Counted from the stretch's first letter, positions 9,882 through 19,117 are shown. The stretch is 64,000 nt of DNA from JADKIH01 sp964595205 (GCA_964595205.1 CAZQOQ010000013.1:62001-126000), one strand, 5' to 3'. Numbers and translations are program-made. The notes: a model not told the origin generated them from the sequence alone.

Positions 9882-11711
9882 ATGAAAAAAGTATACTTAT
9901 TATTCGCGCTTTCCATGCTCGGGTATTTAACTGGTAATGCTCAGTTGAAAGTAATCAACATCGAGAAAGGAAAAAACAAAGCCAGGTTAAATTCAGCCTC
10001 AGTGGCAAGACATACGATTTCGTCTCAGTCAAATCACAGTGCCGCAGTAATTTGGTCTGACGATTTCAGCAATCCACTTAATTGGGATGTCAGTCATTCG
10101 CCAAACGCATCCGCCGACGACTGGGTAATTGGAACGGCTATTCCAAACGGATCATTCCCGATCGATCCTATCATGTCAGCATCTGCTGCTAACGGTTATG
10201 CTCTGTTCGATTCAGATTTACTATGCTCAGGCGACCAGGTAGCGAATCTTACCACCGTCAACCCGATTGATCTGACCGGCCATTCAAATGTTCGACTGGA
10301 ATTTTCACAGTATTACAGACGCTTTCACGACAGCTCCTATGTATATGTAAGTACAGACGGCAGTACATGGACGAAATTTGAAGTGAATGGAAACCTCACA
10401 GCAAATCAATTCAGTGCAAATAACAACTCAGCCATCAATCCTGAAGTACTTGCATTAGATATATCATCCGTCGCAGGAAACCAGGACTCTGTATGGATTC
10501 GTTTCCAGTTTTACAGCCCTGATACAAACCTTACCGGTGTGGACACATCTGCGGGTTGCGGATATTCATGGATGATTGACGACGTAAGTATTTCTGACCT
10601 TCCACAGGTTGATGGAATTTTAATGACTCCATATTGCGGAGAATACACCGTGCTTCCGGTATTGCAAAATGCAGGTTTCAAGCTTCGTGGTAAATTCATA
10701 AACAATGGATCTACACCGATTACCGGAGCTAAAATTTATTTCACAGTCACTGATCCGCTCGGAAATTTCTATTATGATACTTCCAGCGCATCAGGCACCA
10801 TCAATCCAACTGATACTTCCGGTTATCTGAATGCTGTAGGTTCATATTTGCCGACGGAATTCGGCCTTTACCTGGTTGACCAGACGCTTGCTGTTCCCGG
10901 CGATTCTACTCCTTCAAACGATATGGGTACCGGATTTATCGTTGTTGACGATTCTTCTTATGCCAGAGACTTCACTGCAATCGACGTACAGGATTTCAGG
11001 GGAACAGTCGGTTTCGATGGTGCTCCGATTTCTTTCGGTCACCTCGTACAGGTTTATCAGAATTCTCAATTCACTTCCGTATCATTCTATGTAAATGGTC
11101 CGACATTAGGCGATAGAGTTACCGCTTCAATTTACACAGTCGCTTCCGGTAACCCGGGAGTATCGATCGGTTCCACAGCTGTTTACAACTTCACCGTTGA
11201 CGATACGGGCGGAGCATTCCTGACCCTTCCTTTCAGCAGTCCGGTAACTGTAAATGCAGGCTTATATTGTGTAGTGATAAACCAGCTCGACACAAATAAT
11301 CTTACCCTTGGTATATCAAACAATGTTTATACACCAAACGCAGGATTCTTCAATCTTGACGGTGCAGGATGGTCAAAGCTTGAAGTGGCTAATCTCAAGC
11401 TGGCGCTCATGCTGCGTGTAAATAACCCTGAAGGAACTCTCAATGGAATAAAAGATCCGGCGGCAAAGACTTCGGTATTTAACGTCTTCCCGAATCCTTC
11501 TACTGATGTAATTTATGTAACAGGAAAAGGCAACGTAGAAAAAGGCGTAACCATAAATATTTTGAATACTGCTGGCCAGGTTGTAAAAACCGAATACCAT
11601 GATACATTCATGTATTCAAGAATCGATCTGAGCAGCCTTCCTTCCGGTGTCTATACTATTAGTATCAGGAACTCATCCGGAGAAGAAAACAAGAGTATTG
11701 TTATTCAATAA
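9882..11711 (+). CDS. Secreted T9SS cargo protein with choice-of-anchor-J-like domain
   Basis: The 609-residue protein has a signal peptide (cleavage near GNAQ, residue 21). Residues about 55-245 resemble the jelly-roll of the first cargo gene (WSDDFSNPLNWDVS ... CGYSWMIDDVSISDLP), which suggests the two are paralogues. Residues about 260-520 hold further beta-sandwich sequence. The end is a type A T9SS sorting domain (NVFPNPSTDVIYVTGKG ... SLPSGVYTISI). A strong hairpin terminator follows 15 bp after the stop, marking the end of the cargo cluster. Confidence 0.88.
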   Translation: MKKVYLLFALSMLGYLTGNAQLKVINIEKGKNKARLNSASVARHTISSQSNHSAAVIWSDDFSNPLNWDVSHSPNASADDWVIGTAIPNGSFPIDPIMSASAANGYALFDSDLLCSGDQVANLTTVNPIDLTGHSNVRLEFSQYYRRFHDSSYVYVSTDGSTWTKFEVNGNLTANQFSANNNSAINPEVLALDISSVAGNQDSVWIRFQFYSPDTNLTGVDTSAGCGYSWMIDDVSISDLPQVDGILMTPYCGEYTVLPVLQNAGFKLRGKFINNGSTPITGAKIYFTVTDPLGNFYYDTSSASGTINPTDTSGYLNAVGSYLPTEFGLYLVDQTLAVPGDSTPSNDMGTGFIVVDDSSYARDFTAIDVQDFRGTVGFDGAPISFGHLVQVYQNSQFTSVSFYVNGPTLGDRVTASIYTVASGNPGVSIGSTAVYNFTVDDTGGAFLTLPFSSPVTVNAGLYCVVINQLDTNNLTLGISNNVYTPNAGFFNLDGAGWSKLEVANLKLALMLRVNNPEGTLNGIKDPAAKTSVFNVFPNPSTDVIYVTGKGNVEKGVTINILNTAGQVVKTEYHDTFMYSRIDLSSLPSGVYTISIRNSSGEENKSIVIQ

Positions 11712-11725
11712 GTTTTTTTAAGCTC

Positions 11726-11765
11726 AAAAAAAACGACTGAACTTTGGTGTTTAGTCGTTTTTTTT
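11726..11765 (+). terminator. Intrinsic terminator after the T9SS cluster
   Basis: An A-tract, the stem ACGACTGAA / TTTAGTCGT (one G-T pair) with a short loop, and a run of eight T. The A and T tracts flank the stem on both sides, so it may work in both directions; no minus-strand gene ends here. Confidence 0.85.
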
Positions 11766-11851
11766 GTTTGTAATCATAGGTTGATGCTTTCAGATGTTTT
11801 GTTGTTTTTTTGTTTTGCTGTTTTGGTGTTTTTATGTTTTTATGTTTTGGT

Positions 11852-12160
11852 GAATGTGGAATTCTTCGATTAAATTTTAATCATTACGTCCCTACAGGAC
11901 ATACGGGTAAGTAATCAAAAAATTTATATCCATGGATTTTGAATGGATGATTTTCCGGCAATCGGAAGCTCAAAGAAACGCTTCCTGTTAAAATAAAATA
12001 TTCAATGATTTTTTTCTGTCCCGTAGGGACAAAATATCGGTAGAAAAACAGACCCGCCAACAAACCCGTCCCGTAGGGACGGAATGTGGAGTTCTTCGAT
12101 TAAATTTTAATCATTACGTCCCTACGGGACAAACAGGTAAGGAATCAAAAAATTTAAATC
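11852..12160. repeat. Two 79-bp direct repeats plus GTCCCGTAGGGAC palindromes
   Basis: Near-identical copies lie at 11852-11930 and 12082-12160 (about five differences). Each contains TTCTTCGATTAAATTTTAAT and a GTCCCTAC[A/G]GGAC palindrome. Between them are two more palindromes GTCCCGTAGGGAC, at 12018-12030 and 12068-12080, in the opposite sense. The rest of the 457-bp gene-free gap (11712-12168) is the terminator and a T/G-rich low-complexity stretch built on GTTTT (11770-11850). No coding sequence is seen. It lies between convergent genes. Confidence 0.8.
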
Positions 12161-12168
12161 TTTGTGCT

Positions 12169-12921
12169 TTATTGTTTAACCTTTACACTTCTGGCAAGTT
12201 TTGTGGCGAAGATGAAATCATTCAACTCCTTATTATCAGCCTTTAAGATATCATCGAGGTTTCCTTCCCACCACTTTTCTCCCTTGTAGAGAAAAATAAT
12301 CTTATCGCCTACTTCCAAAACGGAATTCATGTCGTGAGTATTGACGATAGTAGTGATGTTGAATTCTTCCGTGATTTCCTTTATCAGGTTATCGATTACG
12401 ATGGATGTCTGCGGATCGAGCCCGGAATTAGGCTCATCGCAGAAAAGGTATTTTGGATTAGGAGCAATTGCGCGGGCAATGGCCACACGTTTTTTCATAC
12501 CGCCTGACAATTCCGATGGAGTGAGGTGATTTACATTGATAAGGTTCACACGTTTGAGGCAGAAATTCACTCGTTCTTTTTTTTCCTCGATACTGAGCCG
12601 CGTAAACATATTGAGCGGAAACATGACATTCTGTTCTACATTAAGAGAATCGAATAAAGCGCCGCCCTGGAATACCATTCCGATTTCCTGCCTGAAAGGC
12701 TTACGCTCCGCGCGGTCCAGTTTCGAAAAAAGTTTGTTGTCGTATAAGATCTCGCCGGAATCCACTTCGAGCAAACCGACCATGCATTTCATCATCACCG
12801 TCTTTCCGCTTCCGCTTCCACCGATTACGAGGTTCATATGACCCGTTTCGAATACACAGCTTACGTCACGAAGAATCATCTTACCGTTAAATCCCTTTGA
12901 TATATTCTTTAATTCTATCAT
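12169..12921 (-). CDS. mlaF: ABC transporter ATPase, Mla-type lipid transport
   Basis: ATPase of an Mla/Mce-type phospholipid transport complex between inner and outer membranes. From the chosen start (MIELKNISKGF) it has 250 residues. Visible are Walker A GGSGSGKTV, the ABC signature LSGGMKKRVAIARA, Walker B YLFCDEPNSGLDP and the H-loop VNTHDMNSV. The frame stays open a further 88 codons upstream, but that part is the antisense of the permease. Starting at 12921 gives the expected N-terminus and an ATGA overlap with the permease stop, indicating translational coupling. An MCE-domain partner (MlaD) is not in this window. Confidence 0.93.
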   Translation of the reverse strand: MIELKNISKGFNGKMILRDVSCVFETGHMNLVIGGSGSGKTVMMKCMVGLLEVDSGEILYDNKLFSKLDRAERKPFRQEIGMVFQGGALFDSLNVEQNVMFPLNMFTRLSIEEKKERVNFCLKRVNLINVNHLTPSELSGGMKKRVAIARAIAPNPKYLFCDEPNSGLDPQTSIVIDNLIKEITEEFNITTIVNTHDMNSVLEVGDKIIFLYKGEKWWEGNLDDILKADNKELNDFIFATKLARSVKVKQ

Positions 12922-13658
12922 GTAAGGATCAGTTGAGTGAGGATGTAATCGAAAACGAGAATGAGTATGCTGCTGTATACGACGGCGCTTGTGCTGGACT
13001 TGCCCACTTCGAGTGCGCCGCCTTCGGTATGGTAGCCATGATACGCAGATACGGTTGTAATGATCAATGCGAATGTCACGGTCTTGATCAATGCAAAGAC
13101 AATATTGAAGGGGACGAAGCCATCCTGAATGCCCCGGACATATTCGCTGGAACTGATTACGCCTGCGAGGGTGCCGGCAATCCATCCACCGAAAACACCG
13201 AGAAACATGGAAATAACAACGACGAAGGGAAAGATGAGAACGGCGGCGACAATTTTTGGGAGCACCAGGTAAGCCGACGAATTTATTCCCATAATTTCCA
13301 GTGCATCGATTTGCTCCGTGACACGCATAGTGCCGATTTCAGAGGCAATGCTGGAACCGATTTTACCTGCAAGCACGAGCGACATCATCGTAGGAGAAAA
13401 TTCGAGTATGATTGAATCCCGGGCTACGATACCGACGGCGGAAATCGGCACCAGGGGATTCACAAGATTATAAACCGTCTGAATTGTGATTACAGCGCCC
13501 ATAAATACCGATGTAAGAGCAACGATACCCAATGAGCCGTAGCCAAAGTTATCCAGCTCACGAATCAACTGTTTCGTATAAATCGAAAGCTTTTCGGGCT
13601 TTATGATCAGTTCCTTAATGAAAATCCAATACCTGCCGAGGTGAAAAAGCCAGTTCAT
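12918..13658 (-). CDS. mlaE: Mla-type ABC permease (MlaE/YrbE family)
   Basis: Inner-membrane permease of the lipid transporter. It has 246 residues from the ATG at 13658 (MNWLFHLGRYWIFIKEL). An in-frame ATG at 13721 would add 21 residues that do not look like the family. The pattern ALTSVFMGAVITIQTVYNL, then FSPTMMSLVLAGKIGSSIASEIGTMRVTEQIDALEIMG, is the conserved MlaE core; the last part contains the EQIDAL motif that contacts MlaF. Five hydrophobic segments are present. It overlaps mlaF by 4 bp. Confidence 0.93.
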   Translation of the reverse strand: MNWLFHLGRYWIFIKELIIKPEKLSIYTKQLIRELDNFGYGSLGIVALTSVFMGAVITIQTVYNLVNPLVPISAVGIVARDSIILEFSPTMMSLVLAGKIGSSIASEIGTMRVTEQIDALEIMGINSSAYLVLPKIVAAVLIFPFVVVISMFLGVFGGWIAGTLAGVISSSEYVRGIQDGFVPFNIVFALIKTVTFALIITTVSAYHGYHTEGGALEVGKSSTSAVVYSSILILVFDYILTQLILT

Positions 13659-13796
13659 AATCGTGCTAAAAATAACATTTTGTAACGTGCATGCGTTAGA
13701 ATAAATCAAGATATTTATCAATATATTGTTGAAGTTTCCGTAATAGATCCGGCCCTAAACTTCAATTGATCCCTTCTCTTGACACAGAAAAAATAC

Positions 13797-13961
13797 ATGG
13801 TTACTTTGCCGCTACAAAAGCAGAAAATCTCAAAACTCTTTTGGATCGTCCTGATATTAATCAGCCTTTCATCATCCGGCTGTGCATTATTCAGGAAAAA
13901 ATGTGATTGTCCGCCAGTTTTGGGAGATTCATCAAAACAAAAAAAAGAAATCCGGGGTTGA
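13797..13961 (+). CDS. Small lipoprotein
   Basis: A 54-residue protein from the ATG at 13797; an in-frame TTG at 13779 would add six residues. A basic N-terminus is followed by the hydrophobic stretch FWIVLILISL and a lipobox-like SSSGC at about residues 26-30, then a short charged, cysteine-containing tail (ALFRKKCDCPPVLG). It should be lipid-anchored. No family recognised. It lies between the divergent Mla operon and feoA, 92 bp upstream of feoA, and could be co-transcribed with feoAB. Confidence 0.6.
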   Translation: MVTLPLQKQKISKLFWIVLILISLSSSGCALFRKKCDCPPVLGDSSKQKKEIRG

Positions 13962-14053
13962 GAATCACTCTTTTGTATTCTCAAATAATGCTGATTTTAT
14001 TAAGAAATTAAAATACTTTTGAAGCCCTTTTAAATCATTCTTTACGATCAGGC

Positions 14054-14287
14054 ATGGAATCCGGCTTGCATTACTTATCAGAATTAAAACAGGGTCAGAA
14101 AGGGATCATCGAATCATTCACAGATTACGAACTGTCTCTTAAACTTCTTGAAATGGGCTGCATACCCGGTGAAGTTATAGAAGTCATCCGCATCGCTCCT
14201 TTCGGAGATCCGATTGCCATATCCATTTCGGGTTATATACTCAGTCTGAGAAAAGATGAAGCAGGCACAATTAAAGTACGAAGTTAA
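14054..14287 (+). CDS. feoA: FeoA-domain protein
   Basis: Cytoplasmic SH3-like accessory protein of ferrous iron uptake. It has 77 residues, the usual size. The motif LLEMGCIPGEVIEVIRIAPFGDPIAISISGY is the classic FeoA core (written here as a continuous region, residues 31-61), with the LRKDEA segment after it. The stop is followed immediately by a 48-bp hairpin, then feoB, so the two genes form one operon with the hairpin between them. Confidence 0.93.
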   Translation: MESGLHYLSELKQGQKGIIESFTDYELSLKLLEMGCIPGEVIEVIRIAPFGDPIAISISGYILSLRKDEAGTIKVRS

Positions 14288-14288
14288 T

Positions 14289-14336
14289 CTTTAGTCTCTA
14301 GTCTTTAGTCTTTAGTCTAAAGACTAGAGACTAAAG
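14289..14336 (+). repeat. 20-bp perfect hairpin of CTTTAGT heptamers between feoA and feoB
   Basis: Left arm 14289-14308, 8-nt loop 14309-14316, right arm 14317-14336; the arms are perfect reverse complements. The sequence is made of 7-bp words CTTTAGT/CTCTAGT on the left and ACTAAAG/ACTAGAG on the right. Extra ACTAAAG copies run on to about 14355. No T-tract follows, so it is not a standard terminator. It starts two bases after the feoA stop codon and ends 25 bases before the feoB start. Confidence 0.9.
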
Positions 14337-14361
14337 ACTAAAGACTAAAGACTAATGGCTC

Positions 14362-16488
14362 TTGAATAAACATCTCAAAATAGCATTAATTGGAAACCCA
14401 AACAGCGGGAAGTCGTCGGTATTTAATGCGCTGACAGGACTTAACCAGAAGGTTGCGAATTTCCCGGGTATTACAGTAGAGAAGCGGACGGGGCATGCCA
14501 TCATAAAAAATTCCAGCGGAGAAATCGCCGATTGTGAATTCATCGATCTGCCGGGAGCTTATTCATTGTATCCTAAATCGCCTGAAGAGATCATTCCGTT
14601 CCAATTATTATGTGATCCGAATAATGAATTTCATCCTGATTTAACGATCGTGATTGCGGACGGAACGAACCTGAAAAGAAATCTTTTTTTATGTTCCCAG
14701 ATCATCGACCTGAAAATTCCCGTCATCCTGGTTGTAAACATGATGGATATCGTACGATTCAAAAAAATTAAAATCGATTTCGCAGGTTTGTCGGGAAAAA
14801 TTGGTATTCCCGTCATACCAATGAATGCCAGGAAACACGAGGGACTTCCGGCCTTGCGCGAAGCGATATTTCGTCCATACAAACCACCCGTCGAGGATTT
14901 TATCGACATCCATTCGTTCTCGCCGGAAGTGATTGATACAATAAAACATGTTATCAATGTCAAAAGCGATTACAATGCATTTTTAGTTGCGAATAATCTG
15001 GATAAAATTTCAAGTTTCGAAATTCACGAATACAACAGAGAAAAAATCAGGGAAGTCTGCAACCGGACGCATTTCAATGCACCGCAGATGCAGGCGAGAG
15101 AAACGATCGAGCGATATAAGACGATCACGAAGATCGTGAATGAATATATTTCCTCTCCGGAAAATCCAATTCGTAAATCTTACTCATATCGCATTGACAA
15201 TATTCTGACTCACAGGGTGTGGGGTTATGCCATTTTCCTGCTTGTCTTATTCCTGATTTTCCAGGCGATCTTTGCCTGGGCGAGGTATCCGATGGATCTG
15301 ATCGACAGCGCCTTCAGGTGGACGAGTGAGGTTGTGAATAACAGCCTGCCTCCCGGTTTACTGAACGACTTGCTGGTGGATGGAATCATCGCGGGCTTAA
15401 ACGGAATCGTGGTATTCATTCCGCAGATAGCGTTGCTCTTCCTATTTGTCGCTCTTCTGGAGGACACCGGCTACATGTCGCGCGTAAGTTTTTTAATGGA
15501 CCGGCTGATGCGGATTTTCGGACTGAATGGAAAATCTCTGATACCGCTGATGAGCGGAGTAGCCTGTGCGGTACCGGCAATCATGTCCGCGCGTACGATT
15601 CAAAACAGGAAAGAGCGATTGATTACGATCATGGTGACACCGCTGATGAGTTGCTCGGCGCGTCTGCCGGTATACACCCTGCTCATTGCATTGATCATTC
15701 CGGCGAAATACATCTATGGCGTAAACCTGCAGGGACTGGTACTGATGTTCCTTTACATGATTGGCTTCTTTGCGGCAATATGTGCGGCATGGGTAATGAA
15801 ACACATTCTTAAATCAAAGGAAAGAAGTTTTTACGTGATGGAAATGCCGATGTACAGGGTGCCGAGATGGAAGACGATTGGAATTCACATTGCGGAAAAA
15901 GTTAAGGTTTTTTTATTCGATGCAGGAAAGGTGATCATTTCGATTTCAATTATTCTCTGGGTGTTGTCGGCCTTCGGCCCGGGAGATAACTTCGAGAGAA
16001 TAGAAAAAAAATACAGCAGCCCGGAAGTCATTGCTTCCACATCCCCGGCGGAAATAGAGAGGAAGCTGCAGACCGAGAAGCTCGAATATTCATATGCGGG
16101 AAGGCTGGGGCATGTTTTGGAGCCGGTGATTAAACCGCTCGGCTACGACTGGAAAATTGGAATTGCATTGATAACTTCGTTTGCGGCGAGGGAAGTTTTC
16201 GTGGGTACGATGTCGACAATTTACAGTGTAGGTACGAGTGAATCGGCCAAGCTAACGCTCAAGGAAAAGATGCAGAATGAAATCAACGAAGACACCGGAG
16301 GACCGCGTTACAGCTTTGCTACTGGTATTTCGCTGATGCTGTTTTATGCCTTTGCCATGCAATGCATGAGTACGATAGCTGTAGTTTACCGGGAAACGAA
16401 GCGGGCTAAATATGCATTGTTCCAGATCCTGTATATGAGCGGAATGGCATATCTGGCGAGCCTGATTGCATATCAGTTGCTGAAGTAA
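14362..16488 (+). CDS. feoB: Ferrous iron transporter B
   Basis: Inner-membrane Fe(II) transporter with an N-terminal G-protein domain; 708 residues. G motifs: G1 GNPNSGKSS (residues 11-19), G3 DLPGAYSL, G4 NMMD. The membrane part carries the two gate motifs, ACAVPAIMSARTI and PLMSCSARLPVYTLL, and ends with MQCMSTIAVVYRETKR. The start must be the TTG at 14362, because G1 begins ten residues later and no in-frame ATG precedes it. An ATG seven bases upstream is out of frame and opens only a four-codon frame. The TTG and the upstream hairpin suggest limited or coupled translation after feoA. Confidence 0.95.
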   Translation: MNKHLKIALIGNPNSGKSSVFNALTGLNQKVANFPGITVEKRTGHAIIKNSSGEIADCEFIDLPGAYSLYPKSPEEIIPFQLLCDPNNEFHPDLTIVIADGTNLKRNLFLCSQIIDLKIPVILVVNMMDIVRFKKIKIDFAGLSGKIGIPVIPMNARKHEGLPALREAIFRPYKPPVEDFIDIHSFSPEVIDTIKHVINVKSDYNAFLVANNLDKISSFEIHEYNREKIREVCNRTHFNAPQMQARETIERYKTITKIVNEYISSPENPIRKSYSYRIDNILTHRVWGYAIFLLVLFLIFQAIFAWARYPMDLIDSAFRWTSEVVNNSLPPGLLNDLLVDGIIAGLNGIVVFIPQIALLFLFVALLEDTGYMSRVSFLMDRLMRIFGLNGKSLIPLMSGVACAVPAIMSARTIQNRKERLITIMVTPLMSCSARLPVYTLLIALIIPAKYIYGVNLQGLVLMFLYMIGFFAAICAAWVMKHILKSKERSFYVMEMPMYRVPRWKTIGIHIAEKVKVFLFDAGKVIISISIILWVLSAFGPGDNFERIEKKYSSPEVIASTSPAEIERKLQTEKLEYSYAGRLGHVLEPVIKPLGYDWKIGIALITSFAAREVFVGTMSTIYSVGTSESAKLTLKEKMQNEINEDTGGPRYSFATGISLMLFYAFAMQCMSTIAVVYRETKRAKYALFQILYMSGMAYLASLIAYQLLK

Positions 16489-16499
16489 TTTCGACTGAT

Positions 16500-16700
16500 T
16501 TTTTTCCGGCCGATCCCACAGATTAAATTAAAGCATTAATAAAATTTTGCTGAACACTTCGCTGAATAATCTCATCTAAAAAATCTGCGTAAATCTGCGG
16601 TTTCAATCTGCGGAGATCTGCGGGAAATTCTATGCAATTTTTTCCCGCTGATCCCGCAGATAAATGACGCAGATCTGCGCAGATTAAATTGAACTATTTA
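16500..16700. repeat. ATCTGCG word repeats
   Basis: Within the 335-bp gap after feoB are at least seven copies of ATCTGCG or its close variants and reverse complement (for example TCTGCGTAAATCTGCGG, GATCTGCGGG, CGCAGATCTGCGCAG). Spacing is 9-12 bp, looser than the 8-bp arrays elsewhere. The same word appears again at 38672-38714. The gap also holds the promoter of the next gene at 16787; nothing else is seen. Confidence 0.75.
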
Positions 16701-16786
16701 TAAAACCCATTTAACATTTTGCTGAACGACGTCGTAATCAACACAAATCGAGATAAATCGTTTATAAAAATACCCTTTCACTTGTA

Positions 16787-16794
16787 TATATTTG
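16787..16794 (+). promoter_or_regulatory. -7 promoter box for the SprT-like gene
   Basis: TATATTTG matches TAnnTTTG, 29 nt before the ATG at 16824. It argues against any start upstream of about 16800. Confidence 0.55.
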
Positions 16795-16823
16795 TGAAGT
16801 TTCGTTCTATTTTTATAGTCATT

Positions 16824-17447
16824 ATGTCGCGAGAAAAAATCACCTCCATCCTTTCGAAATACTTACCCCCAACTGTCGTCGACGACTGCGCTTCATGGAT
16901 CGTTCAGAAGAACATTCATTTGAAAATTACCCGTGGCCGCTCCAGCAAGTTTGGCGATTACCGGCCACTCGAACGAGGCAAGGGCCACCAGATCACCGTC
17001 AATCATGACTTGAATCCATTTTCTTTCCTGATAACATTCGTACACGAGGTAGCGCACCTTGAGACGTTTGTAAAATATAAGTATCATGAACCACATGGAA
17101 GAGAATGGAAATATGAGTTCAGTGAGCTGCTTAAAATTTTCATAATCAAAGGAATTTTTCCTGACGATATTAAAACCGCACTTGCAAATTATATTCTCAA
17201 TCCTGCCGCTTCGAGTTGTACGGATCATGAACTGCTGCGTACACTCAGGAAGTATGACAAACGCGAAGAAAATGTTTTTCATCTCGAAGATCTGCCTGAA
17301 AATTCACTCTTCGCTCTAAATCAGTCACGGTCAGGTTATGTCTTTCGAAAAGGTCATAAAATCCGCAGCCGCTTTCATTGCCTTGAAATTAATTCTAACA
17401 GGATTTATTTCGTGAGCCCATTAGCTGAAGTCAACAAAATAAGTTAA
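16824..17447 (+). CDS. SprT-like zinc metallopeptidase
   Basis: A 207-residue protein with the SprT-like fold: HExxH in TFVHEVAHLETF (His74, Glu75, His78) and a third likely ligand in HEPHGREWKYEF about 15 residues on. SprT/Spartan relatives include proteases acting on DNA-protein crosslinks, but the bacterial members are mostly uncharacterised. The frame is open back to 16719; the start at 16824 (MSREKITSIL) was chosen because a -7 promoter box lies just upstream and the extra 35 residues look non-coding. It is a single gene. Confidence 0.85.
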   Translation: MSREKITSILSKYLPPTVVDDCASWIVQKNIHLKITRGRSSKFGDYRPLERGKGHQITVNHDLNPFSFLITFVHEVAHLETFVKYKYHEPHGREWKYEFSELLKIFIIKGIFPDDIKTALANYILNPAASSCTDHELLRTLRKYDKREENVFHLEDLPENSLFALNQSRSGYVFRKGHKIRSRFHCLEINSNRIYFVSPLAEVNKIS

Positions 17448-17587
17448 TAATCCTTTGTAATCTCGTATGTTAGACCTTTGCGCTTGTGGCAAAAAACCAG
17501 GCTAATGTTTACCTCGTCTTCACTACGAAAAATCAAAAAGCCGCGATAAAATTACCCAATTTGTTTTCTCTTTTGGCTCAACGAATT

Positions 17588-17619
17588 GGCTAATCAGCCA
17601 ATTGGCTAATAAGCTAATT
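17588..17619. repeat. GGCTAAT word array
   Basis: Four 8-bp units: GGCTAATC, AGCCAATT (inverted sense), GGCTAATA, AGCTAATT. It lies directly upstream of the aminotransferase promoter box. Confidence 0.75.
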
Positions 17620-17623
17620 TTAC

Positions 17624-17631
17624 TACATTTG
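17624..17631 (+). promoter_or_regulatory. -7 promoter box for the aminotransferase gene
   Basis: TACATTTG matches TAnnTTTG, 25 nt before the ATG at 17657. Confidence 0.55.
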
Positions 17632-17656
17632 CCAGTAACCTTTTAACCAGAATCAG

Positions 17657-18946
17657 ATGTCGGAAACCGTACTCTCACAGCGGACTTCGCCCGGGGTTTC
17701 AGAAATGGCTGAAACACTTATCGGATCGGAAATCATTAAGTTAGCTGCTGAGGTGAATGAAAAAATCCGTAAGGGTGAGAAAATTTATAATTATACAATC
17801 GGCGATTTCGACCCGAAAATTTTTCCCATTCCAGCCGAATTAAACGATGCAATTATTGGTGCTTATCACGATCACCAGACCAATTACCCCGCGGCTAACG
17901 GAATGGCGGAACTGAGGAAGGCCGTTGCAGAATATCTTGCCGATAAGCAAAAACTTACTTTCACCACCGATGAAGTATTAATTTCCGCCGGCGCCCGCCC
18001 CATTATCTATGCAGTATATACCACACTGCTGGACCCGGGCGATACCGTTATTTTTCCGGTTCCTTCCTGGAACAATAACCACTACTGTCATCTCTCCAGA
18101 GCGAATCCGGTCCTCGTAGAAACGAGCCCTGAAAATAATTTCATGCCGGTAGCCGACGACATCAGTCCTTATATCCAAAAGGCGACTCTCATCGCATTAT
18201 GCTCGCCATTAAATCCTACCGGAACCGTCTTCGGCAAAAAACAACTTGAAGACATCTGTGATCTTATCCTGGAAGAAAACAAGAGGCGCGGACCAAATTC
18301 AAAACCCCTGTACCTGTTGTATGATCAGATATACTGGATACTCACCTATGGCGGTACACAGCATTTTGACCCGGTTTCTTTGAGACCCGAGATGAGAGCA
18401 TATACAATCTTTATCGACGGTATATCCAAATCCTTTGCCGCCACGGGCGTTCGCGTCGGCTGGGCTACCGGACCAAAAAGTGTGATCGACAAGATGAAAG
18501 CTATTTTGTCGCACGTTGGTGCATGGGCGCCAAAGGCAGAACAGGTTGCGACAGCAGATTTTCTGAAAAATAAAAAAGCGGTAGACAGCTATCTTGTAAA
18601 ATTCAAATCAGAAATAAGCAAGCGTCTACAGGATTTTTATGACGGATTTGTTATGCTCAGGAAAGAAGGATTTCAGGTAGACGCCATAGCACCACAGGCA
18701 GCCATTTATCTCACTGTAAGACTGGATCTGAAAGGTAAAAAAACATCAACCGGAAAAGAGTTAAAGACACAGAAGGATGTGAATCAATATATACTCGACG
18801 AAGCAAAACTGGCTCTGGTTCCATTTTCTGCGTTCGGCTCATCCGACGATTCACCATGGTACAGGCTATCGGTAGGCACATGTAACTCCGCTGAAATCCC
18901 TGAAGTGTTTGCATCTCTGAGGAAAGCATTAAGTGGGCTTAAGTGA
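17657..18946 (+). CDS. PLP-dependent class I/II aminotransferase
   Basis: A 429-residue cytoplasmic aminotransferase of the aspartate aminotransferase fold. Visible are the nucleotide-phosphate cup residues (SAGARPIIYAVYTTLL), the conserved NPTG (LCSPLNPTGTVFG), YDQIYW for the PLP ring, and the PLP lysine in DGISKSFAATGVRVGWATGP. The amino donor cannot be fixed from sequence; aspartate, tyrosine or a branched amino acid are all possible. It is transcribed alone from its own -7 box. Confidence 0.9.
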   Translation: MSETVLSQRTSPGVSEMAETLIGSEIIKLAAEVNEKIRKGEKIYNYTIGDFDPKIFPIPAELNDAIIGAYHDHQTNYPAANGMAELRKAVAEYLADKQKLTFTTDEVLISAGARPIIYAVYTTLLDPGDTVIFPVPSWNNNHYCHLSRANPVLVETSPENNFMPVADDISPYIQKATLIALCSPLNPTGTVFGKKQLEDICDLILEENKRRGPNSKPLYLLYDQIYWILTYGGTQHFDPVSLRPEMRAYTIFIDGISKSFAATGVRVGWATGPKSVIDKMKAILSHVGAWAPKAEQVATADFLKNKKAVDSYLVKFKSEISKRLQDFYDGFVMLRKEGFQVDAIAPQAAIYLTVRLDLKGKKTSTGKELKTQKDVNQYILDEAKLALVPFSAFGSSDDSPWYRLSVGTCNSAEIPEVFASLRKALSGLK

Positions 18947-19016
18947 AGTCAAAAAAAAACATGACAATTTGTACTTAAATTATATTGAAATTTGATTCCC
19001 CTCTAATTAGTCCAAA

Positions 19017-19117
19017 CGCCAAACAAAAAAACAAAAAAACAAAAAAACAAAAAAACAAAAAAACAAAAAAACAAAAAAACAAAAAAACAAAAAAACAAAA
19101 AAACAAAAAAACAAAAC
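19017..19117 (+). repeat. (CAAAAAAA)12 octamer array
   Basis: Twelve C residues at exact 8-bp spacing (19024, 19032 ... 19112), each followed by seven A. It is entered through AAACGCCAAAC, the word used in the hairpin at 35743. It sits between the aminotransferase stop and the mannose-1-phosphate guanylyltransferase start. The exact 8-bp period makes it an array like the others rather than plain poly-A. Confidence 0.9.

Noticed and set aside
12922..13185. Upstream extension of the mlaF frame
   Set aside because: Arg/His-rich translation antisense to the mlaE permease; the internal ATG gives the family N-terminus and an ATGA overlap.
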